In this document: piece by piece, positions 12,422 to 24,787 of the stretch
How positions within the stretch are numbered: the stretch's first letter is position 1
Layout of the letters: every line of letters starts with the position of its first letter
NCBI RefSeq assembly: GCF_000002235.5
Contig: NW_022145615.1
Location: 16,478,712 to 16,542,711 of the forward strand
Direction: 5' to 3'
Length of the DNA stretch: 64,000 nucleotides
Source of the DNA: Strongylocentrotus purpuratus
Lineage: Eukaryota > Echinodermata > Echinoidea > Camarodonta > Strongylocentrotidae
Notes under the pieces: model-generated
What the model was told of the DNA's origin: nothing
Databases searched by the model: none
What the model saw: the letters and a program-made list of their open reading frames with translations, nothing else
Program-made: the position numbers and the translations under genes

Positions 12422-12777
12422 AGACTTTCCAAAATCTATCAACACCTAAATGTTTGGAGTGTTATATAGAGCCAATTCATTGCTCCGAGACGATTAACAT
12501 TCACCTAAAATTTAACTACATACTAATAATAGTATAGTTGGGAGAATTCAGGAATAGATCAGATCAGTTTTTCCCAATTGTTACCATTAATAATGGTATG
12601 TTTTCACTCAAACTTTCAGATTATCTTTAATTGTACATTAAGCATTGAAGACACTACCTTAGCACCGTTTTCTCTCATCTGAACAATGTTACCAAGTCCC
12701 TTTAAGCATAATATTTGAGACAATAGAAAATTCCGAATTTTCGCAATTTGTGACATTCTAAAAATGATAGAACTTAA

Positions 12778-13412
12778 AGGTAATACACAGTTTTGGTATG
12801 GGGTCATGAATTTGGTTCAAATCAACATATTGGAAGCATATGCGATCCTACAATATTCAGTGATCGTTGGCGCGGTTGAAATCGAGTCTAAAATGATAAA
12901 ATTATAAAAATAAACTGTTTTTGTTGTATAGCTCCCTCTCTAGATCAATATGTTAATTTAGCTATAAAGAAGGCGTTGTGGCGTGCGCCTGTAATCCAGC
13001 TAACAGTGGAAGTTGCAAACTGATTCAGCCGAGAACGCAGGTTCGAAACTGAGTCACGTCTTTCGGATGGTGACGTTAAAAGTCGGTCCCCAGACGTAAA
13101 TAATCATATCTGATTGATACACGTCTGTAAAAACCCAAATACACACACACACAAATATAAAACAATGTTTTTTACTACCATCGACCGATTGGCAGCTGCC
13201 ATTGTATGGCCGTAGGCACTATTTGAAATTTCACAAAATTTACCGGGAGCACCGGTAAATTTTTATGTTCAATTTATCTCAGAAGCAGAAGTGTTTTAGG
13301 GGCTAATTTGCTAGTGCTTATAATACATCCACAGGGGCATCCAAATAATCAAAATTGTAAATAATCACTATCCAGCCATTTTTCTAAATTTCGCAAAAAC
13401 TTTGTATTACCT
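12778..13412 (-). mobile_element. TTAA-flanked transposon, family A copy 2, carrying a nested SINE
   Basis: TTAA at 12774-12777 and 13413-13416 gives a perfect pair. The ends are AGGTAATACACAGTTTTGG and CTTTGTATTACCT. The sequence is the reverse complement of the 3833-4327 copy, with about 190 extra bases explained by the SINE at 12969-13154. The right TTAA is also the left boundary of the 72-bp MITE at 13417. Confidence 0.85.
12969..13154 (+). mobile_element. SINE with 7SL-like head
   Basis: The head GGCGTTGTGGCG-TGCGCCTGTAATCCAGCTA resembles the 5' domain of 7SL (SRP) RNA as known from Alu and B1. A B-box-like GGTTCGAAACT follows, then the block TTTCGGATGGTGACGTTAAA, and the end is an (AC)n run. 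Flanking TATAAA at 12963-12968 and 13156-13161 may be the target duplication. An alternative reading is an ordinary tRNA-derived SINE whose A-box region resembles 7SL by chance. Confidence 0.65.
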
Positions 13413-13416
13413 TTAA

Positions 13417-13488
13417 CGCACTACTCACTGGAACCGGTTGGTCCCTGTGTTAATCCTATGGGATTTAGATAATTCCGTAGTCAGCGGG
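13417..13488. mobile_element. 72-bp TTAA MITE, copy 2
   Basis: It starts directly after TTAA at 13413-13416 and ends before TTGA, a one-base decay of TTAA. The interior GGAACCGGTTGGTCCCTGTG and GTAGTCAGCGGG match the copies at 5901 and 41091. The length is exactly 72 bp as in the others. Confidence 0.75.
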
Positions 13489-13781
13489 TTGAAATTGTTT
13501 TGTACCAAAACAACACATCGATGTCATTGCTGAAGGGGGGGGGGGGGTGGACATGTGATCTTTCCCTTTTTGCATTTAGAAAAAAAGTGGTTACCTTACG
13601 GCAGCGAATTCTAAAGAACTGTTTTGGACAAATTTTTCATCGACAATACCCCAATTATTCTAAATGGCCTAGTGATGCCTTAGCTCAGCAAGCGGTGTAA
13701 AAATATTTTTCGCTAAGGTGTTGCACGAATGCATTTATAGCGAAACGTAATTTGGAAATATTACTACGCGTTTTCACACCA

Positions 13782-13941
13782 GGGCCCTGTCTTACAAAGA
13801 GTTGATATCAATCGCAACTTATTTTGCGAGTGATATCGATCGTAACTTTGTACAAAAGAGATAGGAGACTGCAAACTTGCGATTGATTGGAGGACTTGCG
13901 ACTGATTTGGATCAATCGTAACTCTTTGTAAGACGAGGCCC
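13782..13941. mobile_element. GGGCCCTGTCTTACAAAG MITE
   Basis: The terminal inverted repeats are GGGCCCTGTCTTACAAAGAG and CTCTTTGTAAGACGAGGCCC. The interior contains repeated GATTGATC/GATATCGATCG-type palindromes. It has no coding capacity and abuts a second MITE after one base. Confidence 0.8.
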
Positions 13942-13942
13942 A

Positions 13943-14091
13943 GGGGCCCGTTTCATAAAACTTGTTTTCAATAACAAATGCAAAATTTCTATGACAAATT
14001 TGCTCTCAGCCAATCAGATACCATGATTTCAGTAGCTTATAACAGTAGCTTGTAACTTGTTATTGATAACAAGTTTTATGAAACGGGGTCC
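13943..14091. mobile_element. GGGGCCCGTTTCATAAAACTTG MITE
   Basis: The terminal inverted repeats GGGGCCCGTTTCATAAAACT and AGTTTTATGAAACGGGGTCC are near perfect. Inner arms carry TAACAAATG-like and CTTGTTATTGATAACAAG palindromes. Elements with GGGCCCGTTTCATAAA ends are, to my knowledge, common short MITEs in marine invertebrate genomes. Confidence 0.85.
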
Positions 14092-14343
14092 AGATCTTTA
14101 ACCCTATTAAAGATCGTCTGTAACCCTATTAAATATCTTTGGTTTCCACGATTTTAGAAGGGATGTCGTCCAGAGTTTCAATAGTTTGGTTATTCTACCT
14201 GGCTGAAAGAAGATAAAAAGTGATCCACATATTTGACCCTAAGTAGAGATGTTTTGGATGATACATTAATCACAAATTACGGGGCTTGGGTCCTTGCTAC
14301 ATCAATATCGTCCTTTTGGTAAGACATGAACTGCGTTTGCCAC

Positions 14344-14545
14344 ACTCGATTCAGGTAAGGTAAATGGGTACCTGGCAGGGATTAAGCCTTAAAATGCTAG
14401 GGTGTCGTAAAAGCGGCCAAGATAAAGCTGGGTTAATAATACTTACGGACCTGAAGTGTCAGATATCATCATGTTAAAAATATCATCATCATCATCATCA
14501 ATGTCATTATCACCACCATTATATATGACCAACTTTCGTAGTTGG
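14344..14545 (+). mobile_element. SINE-like repeat fragment with (ATC)n tail
   Basis: It contains AAATGGGTACCTGGCA, also seen on the opposite strand at 22441-22456. It runs into an ATCATCATC tail near 14480-14500. The internal Pol III promoter end is not visible, so it is probably truncated. Confidence 0.5.
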
Positions 14546-14599
14546 AGCTAGATCTTTATGTGGCAATGTATGGCAATTACATTGCATCAGTGGCTTTAA

Positions 14600-14902
14600 A
14601 GGCATCGTTTGACAATGTTAAATCTGAGATGCACGGCCCTACGTACTACCAGTGTCTGTGATATGGTGTAATATTGAAGCCCTAAACGAAAATCGCGCTT
14701 CAAAGTGATTAAGAAGTGCCTCAAAAAAGTAAAAATCTTTGAGTGACCGGTTTTACCATATTCGTTTGCCCCAATAGACTGTAGTGTTATGAAAGCCGTT
14801 TGGCAAACGCAAAATTTGGTTTCGATCTCTAATCATAAATATCTTGATAATCAGACAGACGATCGGCTTGTACAAGTCATGGAGTTCCTGACTGACCTAA
14901 AA
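14600..14902 (-). mobile_element. TTAA-flanked transposon, family B copy 3, truncated
   Basis: TTAA at 14596-14599 is followed by AGGCATCGTTTGACAATG, the reverse complement of the family B right end. Homology continues through CTTTGAGTGACCGGTTTTAC to about 14900, then stops short of the other end by about 80 bp. The 65-codon frame here lies within the repeat. Confidence 0.8.
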
Positions 14903-16600
14903 GGGGTCGATGTTTTCATGATAAGAATTTCACCGCCTTGCTTGGGATGCTTTGTACAGTGTTATAAATCAGAAAAATTAAGCTAAACAGAAAAGATACA
15001 TTGATATTTGAATCAGAGTGAACTCCTATGCCAAATGTTACATGATTTTGTAAACACCTTGTACGAAACATCAGAACCGTGATAACCGAATTATTTACCT
15101 TAATATTAAGCTATTCTTTGCATGGCACAGAAAGTTTATAATTTCATTGATAATATCCTTTCGGTATCAAGTGATACAAAAAAAACTCTTTAATAATAAA
15201 TACATAATTCTGCATACATAGGGTTCATTCATCATTGAATGTCGATTACGTAAGATCATTTTGAATATTTATTTAAACATTCTTTTGAGTTTCTAACATA
15301 TCACCGAATGTGGTCATCGTGATGAAGACAGTATTGAGACATGTTAATAAATACAATTGATCATGTTGAAGTCACTAAGAATTTCGGTATTGGTTTTTTT
15401 AACGCCCTACCGGATTATATCACTATTTTTTTGTTTTTTTTTCACTTGTGTTTCACTTTTGCCACCATAAACCATAATTAACTAAGTCTAAAGAGTGTTT
15501 AGTTCTTATAAGGACACACCCTCCAAAAAAAAAAACACGCACACATTTGGCATATGTCAGAATCTGTACAGTTCCATTTAAAAATCTTATTATGTTTGAA
15601 CTAGAACAAGAAACCTTTTTATAACCATTCGTTCGATTTTTTTTTTCCTTTGGTTATATTAAAGTTGTCATTATTTGGTCAATATTAATATTTTTTCTTA
15701 AAAACGTAGAGCTCACATGTGCGGGATTAGAGTGCCTGTATTAAACGGCCTCATTCTTCATAATGTTTGAAATTTTGCCAAGATTATCCAACAATCGGAT
15801 CGTAATATTACATCTGACTTAATCATGACCTCAAAACTCGTTATCCGATTATGATGGCTAATCCATCAAATGATTATTCGTCACCAGGTCCAGATTTCCG
15901 GTGGATATATGGAAATTTAAAAGAAAGAGAAAAAAAATTCGGATTGGGTTTCTCATTATAGGGTAAAAACCTTTTTTAATTTCAGTTTAACTGGTCATTC
16001 GGCTGAAATCACTGAGGCGAAATGAATTACTGCACACGGGAAATCATTTTAATTGCGAGTTGTTCCCCTCGAATTAGACACGCCCCTGGTTGAATTCCAT
16101 GGAGAGTAAAGTCATAATTATCGGAATCAAATCTTTCTGTAAGGGGACAAAAATATGCCCGAAATGTCGTAAGTCTCATGAGAATAATAGTGCTTGGAAT
16201 CGATGTTCTTTTTAATTTACATTTAATGAGAGAATCTTTAAAAAAAGAAAAGAAGGCTACAGGATATCACACTGGTCAAATATAAAATTAGAATATGGTG
16301 ACTTACAGGCTACGAGCGGGGATGGGAGGGATAATAGCATGGATAAAAAGCAAGATATGAGGCAAGAGAAATAGACAAGATATATATGATCGTTCCTATG
16401 AGATAAATGACATCTCTCAGAATTGTATTTGCAGACTTCTTTACAAAGATGATTGTTTTCTTTTTATCTTTTAAGAAAACATTTTAACTTATAAATGCAT
16501 TATCATGCATGTACACTTCTCAACTTCAATATATTTGTGTTGCACATGTTCAAATCAATAAGACCTTCGGACATTCTATCAGCAGATGTTACATTATCGG
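14903..16600. other. Gene-free AT-rich stretch
   Basis: Contains poly-T and poly-A runs near 15425, 15520 and 15640. No gene, RNA or element end was recognised. Confidence 0.5.
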
Positions 16601-16604
16601 TACT

Positions 16605-17215
16605 CTATTTTCTCATTCGTTTGCTCATAACTTTGAAACATGATAAGTGAGCAGGTATTATTTCTCCATCCATGCCCCTAATGTGACGGGTCGCTGTCCT
16701 ACATGTCCATTTCTTGTGGCGCCTAATATTGAATCTTATTGGTAACCACGTTAGACAAATGATTTTCCCTTTCGTTTTGTTGAAAGGAACAATTTGAACC
16801 TAATAAGAATTTTATTCTTATAGTCTAGCGGCAAATGTATCTGATCACAATCTATTTCCTCATTAGTTTGACTCTTATACCATCCCAGTCATAAGCTGTC
16901 AAACAAGACGAGTGTGTATTTACTTCCTCGCGTATGTTCGCTTTCCTTACATGTCAGTATTGGTGTGACGTATACCATTGATATTGAGTGGTAAGTTTGT
17001 AAAATTAAGTTTCGATATCTGTTATTTTGAAAGAAACGACTTCATTAGTAAGTTTGACTCTTGTAATCCTTCCTTATAAGCTTTCAAAACAAGTCAAGTG
17101 AGTAGGTGTTATTGTTCTCCTTCCAAGTGTATGCGGGGTTGGTTTCCTAGATGTCATTCATTTGTGGCACGTAGAACTGATACTGAGTGATGATAACATA
17201 GGTAGATCACGCCCT
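16605..17215. repeat. Diverged tandem triplication, about 180-250 bp units
   Basis: Three successive units start near 16612, 16859 and 17041. Each has a TTTGACTCTTATA-like head, a GAGTAGGTATTATTTCTCC-like middle, CCTACATGTC(A/C)ATT and a TGATATTGAGTG-like end. The units differ considerably, so the duplication is old. No gene is seen in any unit. Confidence 0.7.
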
Positions 17216-19703
17216 GTTGAAGCCAGGATGTCAAAGATACAGGGTTGCTCATTTTTCATCGTTCTTGTCTTTCCTCGACAGAACTGACTAATTACCTGTC
17301 ATGTTTCAGGTAGCCCATCTTCGGTAAATTTACCCTCTGATTGTGGGTACCCATATTCAGATGTGGTGAGCAGATAAACAAGATTCCTTCGTGCATAGCT
17401 TTTTAAAGGTAAAATATGCTACTTTCCTTGAAAAGTATAAAAGGCTTGTTACAGTTTACTCTGAATGCAAAAATGTTTAGAATAATATATTTTTATGAAG
17501 ACTTCATTTTTTATGACACGGATGTTTGAAATGTCGTTGGTAAGGTCTTCTTTCTTGTTTCAGCAAAATAATGTTCCACGCGTTGTAGATTCCCCCCCCC
17601 CCCCCCCCATCAAATGTCGCTAGAACGATGGAATGTGTCTTATGACGCAGGACAAATATTTTCTTTACGATATTTTGTTATATTTTGTGAGTATTGTTCC
17701 GACTTAATTATGTTCAAAAATAATATTTTTCCAAGAGCATGGACACAATCCAAGACCAGGACATAGACGTAAATTTAATACATTTTAGTTCTCGGCGGTG
17801 GATCAATCATTATCTCCCTCTTATCTCATAACATCCTTGTCCTCTGTGATTCCAAGTCGATGATAACATTTCACAAATACTTAAACGTCAAGAGTTAATA
17901 TCAATGTTCATATTATTTTGCAAGAGATAGGCTCATATGCTCTGGAAGATACGCGCCAAGTGATTGTTTTATAATATCTTAGATTCGGTCAGAAACACAA
18001 GAGTGGAATCCGGGAGAAGTGAGGCATCCTTCTCCTGTAAGTCAAGTCCTTGGAATAAAAACAAAGGGACACTCCACTCTTCCTTTTTCCGCCTAAAACT
18101 TTTGCCTTGCCTTAATGCCTACCTTTCGAAAACAACAAAAATTGTAAAATACCGGTTACCTTTACATTAGTTATCAAATAGATGAGCAACTATCATACAG
18201 CATTGTCAAGTTTGTTTTAATACTGATAACGTATCTTCTTCATTTAGTTAAAAGTGTGATCCTGATTTATCAATGTTGCGTGTGATTATTACCTACTACT
18301 AAGACCATACCATGTTAATATCTACCGTAGACAACAATGTTTCCCTTTAATATCAAACCAAATTCCATAAAGTTGCGAAACTGTCGAAATCCCCTTTAAT
18401 AATGGAAATCTTATTGTTAGTTGTAGAGGCTTTGTAATATTTTGGAGGCATACATTTTCCTGTATAATACTATATGCCAAATTACCATCGACTATTGTTG
18501 TTTGTTTCCTCTTTTTCCACCATGATTACATTAGTCGCGATTCTTCCGCAATAACAGTTGGCAGTCTAAACGCGACAACCAATTCAAACATGTCTTACAA
18601 ATTGAGATCAAGATTAATCAAATCTATACATCTTTCCAGGTTTTGGGGTCTGGTAATGGTTTTAGCCCTTCAAAGTACACAATCATGAGAAAAGCACTAT
18701 CCAATTCTATTATCTTACCCGAAGAGCGAAAGGGTCTCGCTTAAGGTATGATCCAGACATCAAGTGACATTGTCAGCCCCCATCTCTTATCATGTTAGTA
18801 CAAACATGGGATCGATTTCTCTATAAGAACCTTTCATCAGTCTTCCATCAGTCTAATATTTTCAGTAGGGCGGTGAAAGCATACATTATGAACAAAATCA
18901 TATTCATCATTTGTTTAACCCTTTCCATTTGCTAAAGCTAAAGCAAACAATGAACATCTCCACACGCACACACGCACATAAACACACACACACACACACA
19001 CACACCCCACACACACACATGCGAGCGTCCACACACACAAACTCACGCATTTCAGCTTCTGCGAAGTACACACGCACTATAAATTGACCTCCAAACATTT
19101 TCTAGTCGATAAATAAAAGGAGGTAGGCCCCCTTTTCCGTGCCGCCGCCACCCAAAATGTCAACACCAGAAAGTATTGAAGATCATTCATGCAATTTCCG
19201 GTACCTTTTTTAATGTGACTGTGTGCGCTGTTTGAAGTAGAAAGTCAACTTGAGTTAGGTACGATATGTCAGCAACCCCCCCCCCCCCCTTTTCCGGACC
19301 CTTTTTTTTATAGAACGTATGCCCGTACGCATTATTCACGACTTGGCCTATACTCAATAACAAGACGTAGGTCATTTAAGGGTAACCTCATCTACCCCCT
19401 TCATACCATAGCGATTCGACGTTAATAATAAAGACGGTGTTCCATCGCACATGTAAATGGGCAAGTTCAAGCAATTTGTTTCATACGTATACTGACCACA
19501 AGCATGTTGGTATCAAGTCAAGTGATACTTTTTTTGTGCCAATTTATGTTCAAAATATCAAAATGCTTGGTGACGTACGGTATACCGAATGGCCGTATAG
19601 ATTTACCCAAATACTTCACAGTGTGCTGTTCAGAAAATGTTCACTAACCAAACGTTATCAAAATATTCGCACTTGTTCTTTGTAGGCACGATTTTCTTTT
19701 CAA

Positions 19704-19735
<32 letters not shown>

Positions 19736-20600
19736 GGGGGGGGGGCAAAATGTACCATTTGTTTTATTCAAAACATCTAATCTTTAGGTGTAATTATTCC
19801 ACACCACAAGCACTTACATGTTTGATAAAAGGAATCTAAGATTGCTGATAGGAGCCCATGAAACATTGAAACTTTTAAAGTAAGCTATAGGCGTTTGTTA
19901 AAAGCGGACAAGAGTGAAGTTTCCTGTTAAATGAATTAGATTTATTTATAAAAAAAGGTTTTACAAATGCCTTGTCCATGTTGTGCCCGTTAAGGTTACT
20001 AAAAGTCCAGTTTCTCGTCAACCTTCCAGTGGAATACTTTGGAATTCTGTGTATTTGTGACTGATAGACGAATGTGTCTATATCAGTTAGTGATATGTTG
20101 TAGGACTCTCAATTTTTGTTTTAAACTGTCTTGCATATACACCAACAAATGTCAGTGAATATGATGTCCGTAACGGTGGATTTGCCCTTCTACGCATATC
20201 CCAGTCACACCGCTTTAAATACCGACCTGTAATATCGAGTCTTGGATATATTTTGGGGTCATGTGATACATGTATTATCGGGGTTATTGTCGACCCGGTG
20301 TCGGACTTCTCAGTGTGACATGGATATTAATAAATGAATGAACGCTCTATCCCTCTGCTTACAGGAAATGAAAATGGATCAGGTTACAAAGCAGAACCCA
20401 TGTCTCTTTAGTCTAGATCCTCTTGGCTATAGACACTTATGTGATTGATGAGATCAATTATATATCCATATAAGGACACGTAAATAGTCTTGCGGGTTCA
20501 AGGCGAGTCACATTAAGGAGACTAAAAGTCTGAAACCTTACCTTGAAATGGTGGGCGCATTTATCTACTAACCTTTGTAGGATATAAGGAGAATGGGTGT
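17216..20600. other. Gene-free stretch with homopolymers and a (CA)n block
   Basis: C-runs lie at about 17592-17608 and 19277-19289, an imperfect (CA)n at 18962-19020, and a T29G10 junction at 19707-19745. TTTTTAAAGGTAAA near 17403 resembles one TTAA-element end but no partner was found. No gene was recognised. Confidence 0.5.
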
Positions 20601-20610
20601 TTCTTCACAC

Positions 20611-20611
<1 letters not shown>

Positions 20612-20657
<46 letters not shown>
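20612..20657. repeat. (AT)n microsatellite
   Basis: A perfect alternating AT run of about 45 bases, followed by a CACGTGACC-containing segment of moderate GC. The short open frame after it (20719-20934) is unrecognised. Confidence 0.95.
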
Positions 20658-20660
<3 letters not shown>

Positions 20661-21203
20661 AATACAATTCTGTTTCAAGTGCGCATGCCTGATATCTCAC
20701 GGAAGTGAGGAGAGTCACGTGACCCCAAACAGGAATGATTCACAGATGTTTCAAGAACGAGCATTTACACTTCAAAAAGCAGTGAAATTTATGCGGACCT
20801 TTCAAAGAAAAATACACTCCAGGGATGGGTTTGTCGATTCGGGATTTTTGTCGTGTTTATCGGTCGTTGCTGAGGCACTTCCGTCGAAACACCGGAATAT
20901 GTATACAAATCAACGATTTTTGCTTTCAGTGTAAATACAGCTAATGTGATACTACTGTTTTCCTAAATAATGAGTATACCAAACTATGTATTTTGATTGT
21001 TTGGGTCTAAAGTTTTTAAATGTGAAGCGTTTTCATTTTATTACATCTTTATCAAAGAAAGTTTTATATTTTTATTTACAGTTGTAGTTTGTGAAGTTCA
21101 TGGGTTTGAAAGCCACATTTGTAATATATGAGTATAGAGGGAATCCAGTGAACCCAGTAGATATTTTCTATTACATTAGGCTTATTGCAGTTGGATTTAT
21201 TTC

Positions 21204-22190
21204 ATGATTTGATTTGATTTTATTTCTGCATTTTTTCCAAATAAAATATAACTGAATAACAAATAACATAATATACATGTAAGGTATAATACAACATAAA
21301 CAAACAATAATTTCTTCATGTCAAAATGTTTTTTTACATAATATATGTACATAATTATAATAACGAAACTTATTATTTCCATAACATATTATCATAAATT
21401 TAAAGTATTATCCTAACTATTCTGGTGGAAAAGTGCAGGAGACCGCAATCATAAGCAAAGCTTGACAAGGATGGCGGCCTCAAAAAAAACAAAAAAAAAC
21501 AAGAACAAAACACAAAAAAAATCTTAAGGTAAAACTTAAAATGAAAAAGTGTTCAAGCGATCTTTGTGTATGAGTTGGTGAGTGTGTTGTGCAAGTGTAT
21601 ATATATATATATATATATTGTGTGTGTGCGTGTGTGCATGTGTGGGTGTGTGTGTGTGTGTGTGTGTGTGCACGTGCACGCGAGCGTGCGTGTTTGTATG
21701 TGTTTGTAACAAATAGTGGAAGTGTACGTAGCTCTGTGTGGTATAGTCGAGTAGAAACAAATACAGCCTTTACAATAAAGGAAATTAAGAAATACGAAAT
21801 AGAAAACAAAATTTGCAAAACTGAGTTGCAATGTGACCGAAATTTGACAATTGCCTACTGCATGTTGAAATCAGTTATGTAGATACTTCGATATAAGAGT
21901 TTTTTTGAGAGATGCTTTAAAAGAATAGAGAGATGAACAATGCCTTATTGAATTTGGTAAGGAGTTCCAAACATCTGGTCCATGATGTCTTACTGATTTT
22001 TGTGCTAAAAGTATTTTAGGATTTTCTAAGTGATAATTTGTTGAACAACGTGTGGGGTATGTGTGAATGTTTGAGTTTAAACTGTAAATATTGTGAAATA
22101 GGGATGGTAATTGATTATGAGAATATTTATACATAAAAATGCATGTCTGAAATCTTGAGGAAAACGACTTATTAACAAATAATAATAATA
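21204..22190 (-). mobile_element. LINE 3' end (CR1/L2-like), 5'-truncated
   Basis: On the minus strand from about 22175 down to 21871 an open frame of about 98 residues encodes the C-terminal tail of a non-LTR reverse transcriptase. Recognisable pieces are IFMYKYSHNQLPSLF, HTYPTRCSTNYHL and GPDVWNSLPNSIRH, then a basic tail ending KKTLISKYL. A 3' UTR of about 660 bp follows, interrupted by (TA)n and (TG)n at 21598-21690. It ends near 21204 in an (AAATC)n-type tail, the short tandem 3' end usual for CR1/L2 elements. All catalytic RT motifs are missing, so the copy is dead. The tail frame itself has no stop. Confidence 0.8.
21598..21690. repeat. (TA)n plus (TG)n compound microsatellite
   Basis: Alternating TA followed by alternating TG with CG interruptions, lying inside the LINE 3' UTR. 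It produces Tyr/Ile and Thr/His open frames that are not genes. Confidence 0.95.
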
Positions 22191-22196
22191 ATGATA

Positions 22197-22241
<45 letters not shown>

Positions 22242-22480
22242 TCATGATACTGATTATAATAATAACAATAATATAATAATAATAATAATAATAATAACGA
22301 TAATAATAATGATAATGATAATGGTAACTTGTATAGCGCTTATGTTTGTCAGACCTGACACCCCTAACGCTCTACAGTGATCACCCCGGCTTTAGCATGG
22401 CTATCATTATGGCGCACTTGGATTTCAAGTAATTAATTATTGCCAGGTACCCATTTATCTCACCCGAGTTGAGCTATTAA
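22178..22480 (-). mobile_element. SINE-like repeat with (ATT)n tail
   Basis: Read on the minus strand it starts near 22480, carries AAATGGGTACCTGGCA, CCAAGTGCGCCATAATG and CATAAGCGCTATACAAG, and ends in a long ATT/ATC tail at 22178-22320. The tail abuts the 5' truncation point of the LINE. The GCGCT(A/T)TA-then-(ATT)n ending recurs at 31045-31119. Confidence 0.6.
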
Positions 22481-22854
22481 TAACTTTAAATTAACTCTCC
22501 CCCCCCCCCAAAAAAAAAGAAGATTTGATTCGATACGGATGAGAACTATTTTATTCATGTCCTTATTGTAAAAATACAACGATTTTGCTATTCGAAGAAC
22601 GTTATGATATGAATATGAATAAAATTGGCACGCGCTGGAAATACTTGAATTCAAATAAATCGCGATTCCGGCTGTGCAGTAAATGCGGAGACATAGGTAA
22701 ACACTGCTTGCTTTTGAATACCCGATATGCAAAGTTCACAACTCTTACGGAGATCAGAGTGGGTGAGAATGATGTACATGCAACAACAACAAAAAATTAG
22801 TTAATTGATGTTTCAGGATGAGAACCAAGAGATGAATGCCAAATCTGTTTGGGC

Positions 22855-22895
22855 CCAGAAGGGCATTAACTTACAGAGAGTTAACGCCCTTCTGG
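22855..22895. repeat. 17-bp-arm hairpin
   Basis: CCAGAAGGGCATTAACT and AGTTAACGCCCTTCTGG pair with one mismatch around a seven-base loop. Likely a minimal foldback scar. Confidence 0.7.
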
Positions 22896-22899
22896 CTTA

Positions 22900-24785
22900 A
22901 AATAAAAAGGTAGTGTAATACAGGTACTGTCATAGTTTTTTTTTTACACACATTTTCCGTACTCAATATCGTCCCCGTGTCGTCCTGTGTGCTGCGTTGG
23001 GCAAGATGCAAAAATAAACGATCAAATAAACGATCAAAATAATAACTGTTTCTCTTAAAGCTACCTCTTTGTGTTAAAGCATGATATCCTTCTGTTTAAC
23101 TACAGTGGGTGGCTATGGTGATACTGGTAAGCCAAAAGAAGTAGGTTGTACAGATTGCAGAATACAATTCGGGAAACCTAACTTGCGGGCCCATTTTAAT
23201 AAGTCTTGATGTCGAGACAATAAGATGGTAAATTAAGTGACCTTGTATCAACTTACTGTAGGCTGGAGCATTGTTGAGACAAAATGCAGCTCTCAATCTC
23301 AGATGGAATGCGTCATCCAATGACACGCGTTTAACCCTTACGATGCGATAGGCATCGATTTAAATGGATTTAAATTTGCGGGTGCCTATAGTCATTTTGA
23401 ATCACATGTTCTTAACATCCGTCTATTGATCGGTATTCATTTCTTAATGAAGAGCTATTTTCGTGATGCTGATTGTGTTTTTCTATATCAAGCATTGCCT
23501 CAAGAAGTAAAAAGGTAAGGACGGATATGCGTTACTTTATGAAAATGATGTATGTTTAAGGATATGTGTAAATGTGTGTATTAGTTGTAGGCGTAAAAGA
23601 GAGCAAGACATTGCAAAAGAGATGGAAAGAGGTAATGTTTCAAATCTAAGTCAATAATCATTAAGAAATTGATTTAGCTGCATATGAGACACACACAACA
23701 GGGTAGGCCTTCATCGAAATGATTAATGGTGATTATTAGAGTTAGACGTAGGGAGGATGGGCATGATATTTCAGGCAAAGTTCTTTCAAAGTTTAGTGAT
23801 AATTTTTCTTATTATCGACATGCTGGGCATGATTGAAATCCAAGGGTTTCTAACTTTCAAAAAACAAAAAACAAACAAGAAGCGTATTTTAACGATCGCT
23901 TGCATATCAAGTGGCTACGATATGTGTCACGTTATCACTGTAATATTGGGGGTGGGGAGGGGGGGGGGGTCATTTGTTGTAAAACTAAATGAAACAAAAA
24001 ATCATTGTTGAAATACGTTTCGTTATTGTACAATGGTGTTTTACACAATATTAACAGAGCATTTGGTCATTCTCACGTTTAACCGAGTGATTATGAACAA
24101 AAATACAAACATAATAGAGAAAGAGAGAGAGAGAGAGAGGAGAGAGAGAGGGAGAGAGAGAGAGAGAGAATGAAAATGAAAGAGAAATGAAAGAGACTAG
24201 AAAAAGATAGACATACATAGATTATGATATAGCTGCATTTTTCTGCAAGACCAATGTCATCTCACGACCCATATTTTGGAGGTGATCAGTATTCAGATAG
24301 GCTGGTGCATGCCCCTACCCCATCTATCCTCTGATGTATACTGGCTTCCTTATCATGGGAGTATTTTCTTCAATCTTTACTCTAAGGGAATTTAATGTGC
24401 AAGACATTGGGTGGAATTTATGATGTAAAGGACGTGAGCCATTTGAAGTCAAGTATTCTATCGTTATCGATTGCCAGACGGCGGAAGATCTAAAGCGTGA
24501 TTTGGAATAATCCCCCTATAATGGGATCTCTACCCAGGATCGTTCCATTGATTCAAGACGCAACAAGTTACAGGCCATTTGTGTTTTAAACTCAACCTGC
24601 TAATTGTTTTAGAATTCGTATTCGTGTTCTTCTTTTCTGAAATGTTATTCTCTCTTTCTTATTCCAAAACAGGATTTCTCACGAGTTTAATAGAAAAATG
24701 TGTTTAACTTGATCCTTGATCTGTATGCATGTCTTTGTTTGTTGTATATCCCTTGATATCCCACACACTCTCCCTTTCTCCCTCT
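22900..24785. other. Gene-free stretch with a (GA)n tract
   Basis: Contains an imperfect GA run at 24118-24170 and a G-run near 23959. No gene or element was recognised. Confidence 0.5.
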
Positions 24786-24787
24786 CT

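Noticed and set aside
20690-20935. Promoter or first exon suggested by GGAAGTGAGG and CACGTGACC next to a 71-codon frame
   Set aside because: Two short motifs and an unrecognised frame are not enough. No splice donor or conserved peptide was visible.
21553-21831. Thr/His- and Tyr/Ile-rich frames
   Set aside because: They are translations of the (TG)n and (TA)n microsatellite in the LINE 3' UTR.
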